Positions 6,473 to 10,128 of a stretch of DNA of 10,128 nucleotides are shown here, one piece after another; within the stretch, counting starts at the first letter, position 1, and each line of letters starts with the position of its first letter. A program made the translations under genes and the position numbers. The notes under the pieces are model-generated. The model saw only the letters and a program-made list of their open reading frames with translations, was not told the origin of the DNA and searched no databases. Source of the stretch: Lachnospiraceae bacterium (GTDB lineage Bacteria > Bacillota > Clostridia > Lachnospirales > Lachnospiraceae); NCBI GenBank assembly GCA_003519685.1, contig DOWG01000303.1, positions 3,266-13,393 of the forward strand, read 5' to 3'.

Positions 6473-7851
6473 CAGCACATAACTATATCGAGCACATAAT
6501 CTCTGCCGATTACAAACATTCTAATTGATTGTTCGGCTAAATTATTACTTAATTGTATTCTTCCATCTTTAAGGAAGGAACATAGATACTCTCTTTGATT
6601 AATTGCATAGGTAATAGCCTTACCTAATAAGCTCTGTGGTAAGGTTTTTAAGGAAACTTCATTTATCCAAGTATAAAACTCATTAATTATTTCCCTGGAT
6701 TTTTCTTGCCTTAAGACAAGTCTCTCCTCATAAGAATAATTATTATTATCTGCTATCTTTTCTATAGCAAATAGTTTTTTAAGATAGTTTTCTCCTATCT
6801 TAGCATTTTCATTAGATTGCCCAGCTATAAAAGCTTCATGAAACTTACGCTTTGCATGTACTAGGCAACCGCAGAGTGTGACATCCTTTAGCTTTTTGTA
6901 GCCGCCATAGCCATCACAGTGTAGATACTTGCCTTGCCAATCCTTTAGAAAGGCTTTAGCATGCTCACCACTTCTCCCCATCTGATAATCATAAATAACT
7001 ACGGGACGATTGGTATCATTAGAAGTTCTATATAACCACATATAGGATTTACCTTTGGTTTCTCTACCAGGTTCATGTATAACTTCTAGAGTGGTTTCAT
7101 CGGCATGTAAAAGTTCATTGGATAGAAGCTCTTTTTTTAGTAGCTCATACAAAGGCTTAAGTATCCTAGCACCAGCCATGTCCCAATTAGATAGGTTTTG
7201 TCTGCTAAGATTTACACCAAGTCTAGCATATTTTCCTTCTTGTCTATATTAAGGAGTTGCCATTACATATTTTTCACATTGCAAATGTGAGAGTAAGCTA
7301 GGAGATACCATGCTTTTAGGTATTAAAGCTTTTGGACTATCTGCTGATTTAATAAAGCCTGATATTCCTTCTTTATCACACGCTCTACAGCTATAAACAT
7401 GAGTCACATGTTCTAGCACTTTAACTTGTGCTGGAATTATTACCAGTTCCTTACGGACTTCTTTTTTCATTTCTGTTAAAGGTGATGCACAATTATCACA
7501 TACTTTTTCTTCATCTTCTAGCTTATATTCTACAGTCTCTACAGGTAAATCAGAGAAGTTTACACCACGCTTCTTTTTCTTTTTATATGATGAAACAAGA
7601 ATTTCATCTTCTTTAGGTTCAACAACTATAGGCTCTTTTAAAGTCTCTGTTTCATTAAATATATCAAAAAAAGAAAGTTGGTCATCATTATCTTTTTCTG
7701 ATGAACGACCAAACTTCTCTTTTTGTCGTAGTTTGAATTGCTCAATATACCAATCATTTAGTTTCTTTAAGGAAGAAATTTCAGCTTCTAAATCTGTAAT
7801 TCTAGAGTTTAATTTTCTGTTTTCTTCTTGAAGTTTATCTACTGAATCCAC
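6469..7851 (-). pseudogene. tnpC: IS66-B TnpC transposase, internal stop and truncated C-terminus
   Basis: The frame covers 460 codons with one TAA at codon 201 (7249-7251). The surrounding text is VMATP-stop-YRQEGKYARLGVNLSRQ, where the family normally has P-L-Y-R-Q-E, so a single T-to-A change of TTA explains it. Domains: N-terminal coiled coil (about 4-45), zinc-finger-like C118DNC121 / C155RAC158, Asp251 (HADETT), Asp313 (HCDGYGGY) and Glu440 (NNLAEQ). The GTG start at 7851 is supported by AGGAGG 9 bases upstream. After VIGRD the reading enters the RIT end, adds YVLDIVMCC and stops, just like the left tnpC. The two lesions make it a dead gene. Confidence 0.88.
6473..6500 (-). repeat. RIT right terminal inverted repeat
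   Basis: Read inward on the - strand it is ATTATGTGCTCGA, then TATAGTTATGTGCTG, matching 3194-3221 at 27 of 28 positions. It also contains the direct pair of TTATGTGCT 9-mers. A degenerate third unit (TTATGCT) follows about 20 bases further in. The adjoining IS66-B tnpC reads through it in the same codon phase as on the other side. Confidence 0.88.
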
Positions 7852-7885
7852 TTTGAAATTCCTCCTGTTTTCTCTTTGAAATCTA

Positions 7886-7899
7886 GTATAATTATACCA
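7886..7899 (-). promoter_or_regulatory. Extended -10 promoter overlapping a perfect palindrome, before IS66-B tnpC
   Basis: On the - strand TGGTATAAT (7899-7891) is an extended -10 (TGn plus consensus hexamer). The 12-base sequence GTATAATTATAC (7886-7897) is a perfect palindrome covering the -10. No good -35 is present, which fits an extended -10 promoter. The ribosome binding site AGGAGG (7861-7866) follows. A dimeric regulator bound to the palindrome could block the promoter, but palindromes of this AT composition can occur by chance. Confidence 0.45.
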
Positions 7900-7925
7900 T
7901 GTTTATAGAGAAAAAGCTAGTAAAA

Positions 7926-8250
7926 TCAATGGTTTCTCCATACTTCATCACGCTTTATTTTCTGTTTAATTCCTGGTGATTTTATTAAATTATGAAAGTC
8001 TTCTAAGGATAGATTCATAGTAATTTCATCATCGTAAATGTCGGGCCAAACCACTTTCCCTTTTTCTAATCTTTTAAAATGGATCCAAAAGCCATTATCA
8101 TCCCACACTAATATTTTAACTCTATTTCTTTGTCTATTACAAAATCCAAATAGTATTTTTTCTCTAGGATCAATATCAAAGTTATTCATTACTATTTCAC
8201 ATAAGCCATTGATACTTTTTCTCATATCTACGCTACCTGGATATACCGCT
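7926..8250 (-). pseudogene. tnpB: IS66-B accessory protein TnpB, N-terminus cut by IS21
   Basis: The remaining 107 codons read AVYPGSVDMRKSINGL and then the family blocks ILFGFCNRQRNRVKIL, DDNGFWIHFKRLEKGKVVWP and a C-terminal SLEDFHNLI segment. Compared with the intact TnpB at 1097-1456, about the first 10-12 residues and the start codon are missing. They are replaced by the end of the IS21 element at 8250/8251. The internal ATG at 8225 lies within the conserved DMRKS block and is not a native start. It lies 74 bases before tnpC on the same strand. Confidence 0.85.
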
Positions 8251-8329
8251 TGAAAAGTGCACTCTTTTCGGTATTTCAGTGCACCCCTATCCGGTATAAT
8301 AGTGCATCCTTTCCGGATAGGAAGTGCAG
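8251..8329 (+). repeat. IS21 terminus with tandem degenerate repeats
   Basis: The end begins TGAAAAGTGCACTC. The unit AGTGCA-Py-C, followed by a T-rich run and a CGG core, occurs at 8256-8274, 8279-8298 and 8301-8319, with a partial copy AGTGCAG at 8323-8329. The spacing is 22-23 bases. IS21-family ends characteristically carry several such internal repeats, which bind the IstA transposase. The exact outermost base is inferred from the family's TG...CA rule. Confidence 0.72.
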
Positions 8330-8350
8330 TTGTTAATGATTTCCCGGGGC

Positions 8351-8548
8351 TTAGTATTCTGGCGGTATTTCAATTCCAGAATCCCGGAGTAGTTGTTCTA
8401 ACTGTTCAACCCGTTCCTGCAAGTGCTGTATCTCAATCCAGTTACCATGACATAATTCATCAGCCTCCTTTAGTTCATGTCGGGTGAGTTCATAGTCTGT
8501 CCATTTTAAGCAATTGTGTCCTTTACTGAATGCGCAATAATTATTCAC
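8351..8548 (-). CDS. Putative small third gene of the IS21 element
   Basis: Starting at GTG 8548, which overlaps the last codons of istB by 8 bases, an open frame of 65 residues runs to 8351. I do not recognise a family. The N-terminal part has possible metal ligands (C5, H11, C13, H24, C33, H34). Residues 37-59 are predicted by eye to form an amphipathic coiled coil (LQERVEQLEQLLRD). A weak AAGG site lies about 9 bases before the GTG. No in-frame ATG is available except ones deep inside istB. Against it: weak start signals. For it: translational overlap with istB, an ordered helix pattern and an orderly end just before the terminal repeats. Confidence 0.45.
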   Translation of the reverse strand: MNNYCAFSKGHNCLKWTDYELTRHELKEADELCHGNWIEIQHLQERVEQLEQLLRDSGIEIPPEY

Positions 8549-9320
8549 GGATGTCGCCTTCTTTCTGATGGGCTTTAAGACCGTGACGCTCACGCATGGA
8601 GACATTTCCATCAATCATGATATCATATGAGTTTGGCCTGATGCGATCAATGATTGCTTCGGCAACAGTTGCATCTGCATCGGTCCCGATTCTGGATAAC
8701 CAGCCATCTGTTTCAAACTGAGTGCAAAAGATTACAGAACCACGGATACTTCTGGCTTCAATGATTTCTAATAGATCATGGCATTGTTCACTCGTAAGTG
8801 GTGATAAAAGAAATTCATCCAATATTAGAAGTTTTACTTTTTGATATGATTTTATTGTTTTTGTGAAAGTTCCTTCTGCATGTGCAATCGCCAGCTCATT
8901 TAGTAAATCCGGCAGACGAACATAACTTACTTTTATGTAGTTTCTGCAGGCAGCTACCCCAAGTGCATTTGAAATATATGTTTTTCCACTTCCGGATGCA
9001 CCTTTTAAAATGATGTGATGACTGTCTGATATATATCTGCATGCTGATAATTCATGCAATAATGACTTATCAAGATTTCGGTCTGGAAGGTATTCAATAT
9101 CCTCCATGCATGCATTCGGATATCGGAATGCTGCCTGTTTCATAAGCTTAAGAAGCGTATTATTTTTCATCTTGTCCCACTGCCGATCTACCAGCATTCC
9201 GACTCTATCTTCAAAAGATAAAGAATCATAGGCATGGCTGTTACACTGTTCTTCAAACGCTGATGCCATGCATGTAAGCCTTAAATCGTGCATCTTATCT
9301 ATTGTTGATTGTTTGATCAT
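8541..9320 (-). CDS. istB: IstB AAA+ ATPase, IS21 transposition helper
   Basis: The product is 259 residues, the usual length. After an N-terminal helical domain (about 1-75), the AAA+ core has Walker A GASGSGKT (107-114), Walker B LLILDEF (164-170), a sensor-type strand VIFCTQF (196-202) and the arginine-bearing AEAIIDRI (220-227) characteristic of IstB and the related DnaC helicase loaders. IstB assembles on DNA with ATP, selects the target and stimulates IstA. GGAGG lies 9 bases before ATG 9320. The A of the ATG is also the last base of the istA stop codon (TAATG), so the two are translationally coupled. Intact. Confidence 0.95.
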   Translation of the reverse strand: MIKQSTIDKMHDLRLTCMASAFEEQCNSHAYDSLSFEDRVGMLVDRQWDKMKNNTLLKLMKQAAFRYPNACMEDIEYLPDRNLDKSLLHELSACRYISDSHHIILKGASGSGKTYISNALGVAACRNYIKVSYVRLPDLLNELAIAHAEGTFTKTIKSYQKVKLLILDEFLLSPLTSEQCHDLLEIIEARSIRGSVIFCTQFETDGWLSRIGTDADATVAEAIIDRIRPNSYDIMIDGNVSMRERHGLKAHQKEGDIRE

Positions 9321-10128
9321 TATCGTCCACCTCCATAGTATGATGCGCCACGGGTAATTCCGTATTGGCTTCCTTTGCTGTATTGCACTTTTCCGTCTTT
9401 TGCTTTTTCCATTTTGTTTTTTAGAATAATGGAAATGTTCTTAAGACTTGGTGCTGGGGTGAAGGACAATGCACGTTCACAAGCCTGTTCCAGACTTTCT
9501 GGTGTATACCTATCTGCAAGGCGCATAAGCGATGCACAGGTCTTGTAGCCCTGTTGTTCAACCTTGTGTGAATAAAGAAAACTTTTGACAACAGTCAGGG
9601 TAGATGGACCGTTTTCACCTGCCCATTTCAGGAAGAATTCCGAATTATACTGCATGTAGATCCGATGCTTCTCGGGCATATGTTCCGGAATATAAAATGG
9701 TTCAGGACAGTGGTCCTTTCGAATGTGTGATGCAATTCGATTATTATGGTAAAAGACCTCAATTACTTTTTCAGTTGCACGAATATCTACTTTTTTGCCA
9801 ATGAATTCATAAGGAACCGAATACTTGCTTTCTCCGACAGATATGAGATAATCTGGTTGTATGGTGGCAGTTGACCAGACGGCCGTTTCATACCGGGTAG
9901 TGGGTAATGGCATGAGGAATTCTTTTTCTTCTTGCTCAAAGACAGATTTCCTGCTACCTTTCTTTTTCTGGAATGGATGCTTATTGTATTCATTGAGTTT
10001 TTCCTTTATTGCAAGATTTAACTCCTCGTAGGTGAAGAATACACGATTGCGAAGAGCCGCCAGAATCCATGTTTCCATAACTTTTACGGATCCTTCCGCA
10101 TTAGGTTTATCTTTGTTATCGGTAATTT
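9320..10128 (-). CDS. istA: IstA transposase, C-terminal part (partial at window edge)
   Basis: The frame is open to the right edge and ends with TAA at 9320-9322, giving about 268 C-terminal codons of a protein usually 400-550 residues long. The edge sequence KDKPNAEGSV (10085-10114) is the IstA block holding the catalytic Glu of the DDE (Glu codon at 10094-10096). The earlier two Asp residues lie outside the window. Then come WILAALRN, the SVPYEFIGKKVDIRATEKVIEVFY beta-barrel-type segment and a basic C-terminus. IstA cuts and joins the element ends and works with IstB, encoded immediately downstream. No damage is seen in the visible part. The Met at 10078 is internal, not a start. Confidence 0.93.
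   Translation of the reverse strand, partial: ITDNKDKPNAEGSVKVMETWILAALRNRVFFTYEELNLAIKEKLNEYNKHPFQKKKGSRKSVFEQEEKEFLMPLPTTRYETAVWSTATIQPDYLISVGESKYSVPYEFIGKKVDIRATEKVIEVFYHNNRIASHIRKDHCPEPFYIPEHMPEKHRIYMQYNSEFFLKWAGENGPSTLTVVKSFLYSHKVEQQGYKTCASLMRLADRYTPESLEQACERALSFTPAPSLKNISIILKNKMEKAKDGKVQYSKGSQYGITRGASYYGGGR

Larger units (their letters stand above)
3194..6500 (-). mobile_element. Recombinase-In-Trio (RIT) element
   Basis: Three tyrosine recombinase genes of about 397, 315 and 336 residues lie in tandem with overlapping ends, all on the - strand, bounded by matching terminal inverted repeats (3194-3221 and 6473-6500). This gene trio with small overlaps is the defining layout of RIT elements. 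There is no cargo. The outer limits are set by where both flanking tnpC genes lose IS66 sequence and where the two ends start to match. Because ritB has an internal stop, this copy is probably not autonomous unless another copy supplies RitB. Confidence 0.88.
6501..8250 (-). mobile_element. IS66-family element B remnant, both ends lost
   Basis: It contains tnpB (5' truncated) and tnpC (internal stop, 3' truncated) of a second IS66-type element, clearly different in sequence from element A and more AT-rich (Lys as AAA, Ile as ATA/ATT, short tnpB-tnpC gap). The left boundary is the RIT element and the right boundary is the IS21 element. tnpA and both terminal repeats are absent from the window; tnpA may lie beyond the IS21 element. 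Confidence 0.85.
8251..10128 (-). mobile_element. IS21-family element (istA-istB end), continues beyond the window
   Basis: The istA and istB genes in order with a 1-base overlap, and a terminus rich in about 22-bp repeats starting with TG, identify an IS21-family element. Its istB-side end lies at about 8251, inside the tnpB of IS66-B. The other end, and hence the target duplication, is outside the window. No inactivating change is seen in the visible part. Confidence 0.87.

Noticed and set aside
6413..6478. Upstream extension of RitA by 22 residues
   Set aside because: The extension would start inside the terminal repeat with no ribosome binding site, while ATG 6412 has an ideal one.
3194..6500. 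Three recombinases as a Tn554-type transposon (TnpA, TnpB, TnpC) or phage integration module
   Set aside because: All three are tyrosine recombinases with full or near-full active-site motifs in overlapping order and with matching terminal inverted repeats and no cargo. Tn554 has two recombinases plus a small unrelated TnpC and lacks such inverted ends.
4639..7251. TAA read as a sense codon (genetic code change), since two genes share in-frame TAA
   Set aside because: The expected residues differ (Leu in tnpC; Lys, Gln or Glu in ritB), istA itself ends in TAA at its overlap with istB, and ordinary nonsense mutations in mobile elements explain both.
8256..8329. Short regularly spaced repeats as a CRISPR array
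   Set aside because: Units are degenerate, the spacing leaves no real spacers, and they sit at an IS21 end where such repeats are expected.
8391..8471. Mini frame of 20 codons behind a good AAAGGAGG on the - strand
   Set aside because: The apparent binding site is the Lys-Glu-Ala coding of the overlapping 65-codon frame; the peptide has no features.

Overview
The window is a stack of four mobile elements joined end to end, and no host gene is visible except perhaps the last ten codons of one at the left edge. The AT-rich composition, strong AGGAGG-type ribosome binding sites and the style of the IS66 and IS21 proteins suggest a low-GC Firmicute, most likely a gut-type Clostridia/Lachnospiraceae genome or a mobile island in one. 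This placement is an inference.

Layout: 1-528 is mostly non-coding, with a gene tail, one good and two weaker intrinsic terminators and a cluster of GTGTCA repeats. 529-3193 is an IS66-family element on the + strand (tnpA, tnpB, tnpC) with a recognisable left end (GTAAGCG) but no right end. 3194-6500 is a Recombinase-In-Trio (RIT) element on the - strand: three overlapping tyrosine recombinase genes (ritA, ritB, ritC) between 28-bp imperfect terminal inverted repeats. 6501-8250 is a second, different and more AT-rich IS66 element on the - strand, missing both ends. 8251 to the right edge is an IS21-family element on the - strand (istA partial, istB, and a small possible third gene) that interrupts the tnpB of the second IS66.

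The central observation is that the RIT element is flanked on both sides by the N-terminal part of an IS66 tnpC. The two tnpC genes are different, converge on the RIT, and are cut at the same codon, just after the conserved Gly-Arg near the C-terminus (GRK-N in typical family members). A simple insertion would leave the N-terminal part of one tnpC on one side and its C-terminal part on the other. The arrangement therefore suggests that this RIT type targets a conserved site in IS66 tnpC, and that two RIT-loaded IS66 copies later recombined through the RIT.

Several genes are broken. ritB and the second tnpC each carry one in-frame TAA in an otherwise open frame. The left tnpC and the second tnpB are truncated. 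ritA, ritC, istB and the visible part of istA look intact. In the rit operon, the Shine-Dalgarno sequences of ritB and ritC lie inside the last codons of the preceding gene, so translation is probably coupled.
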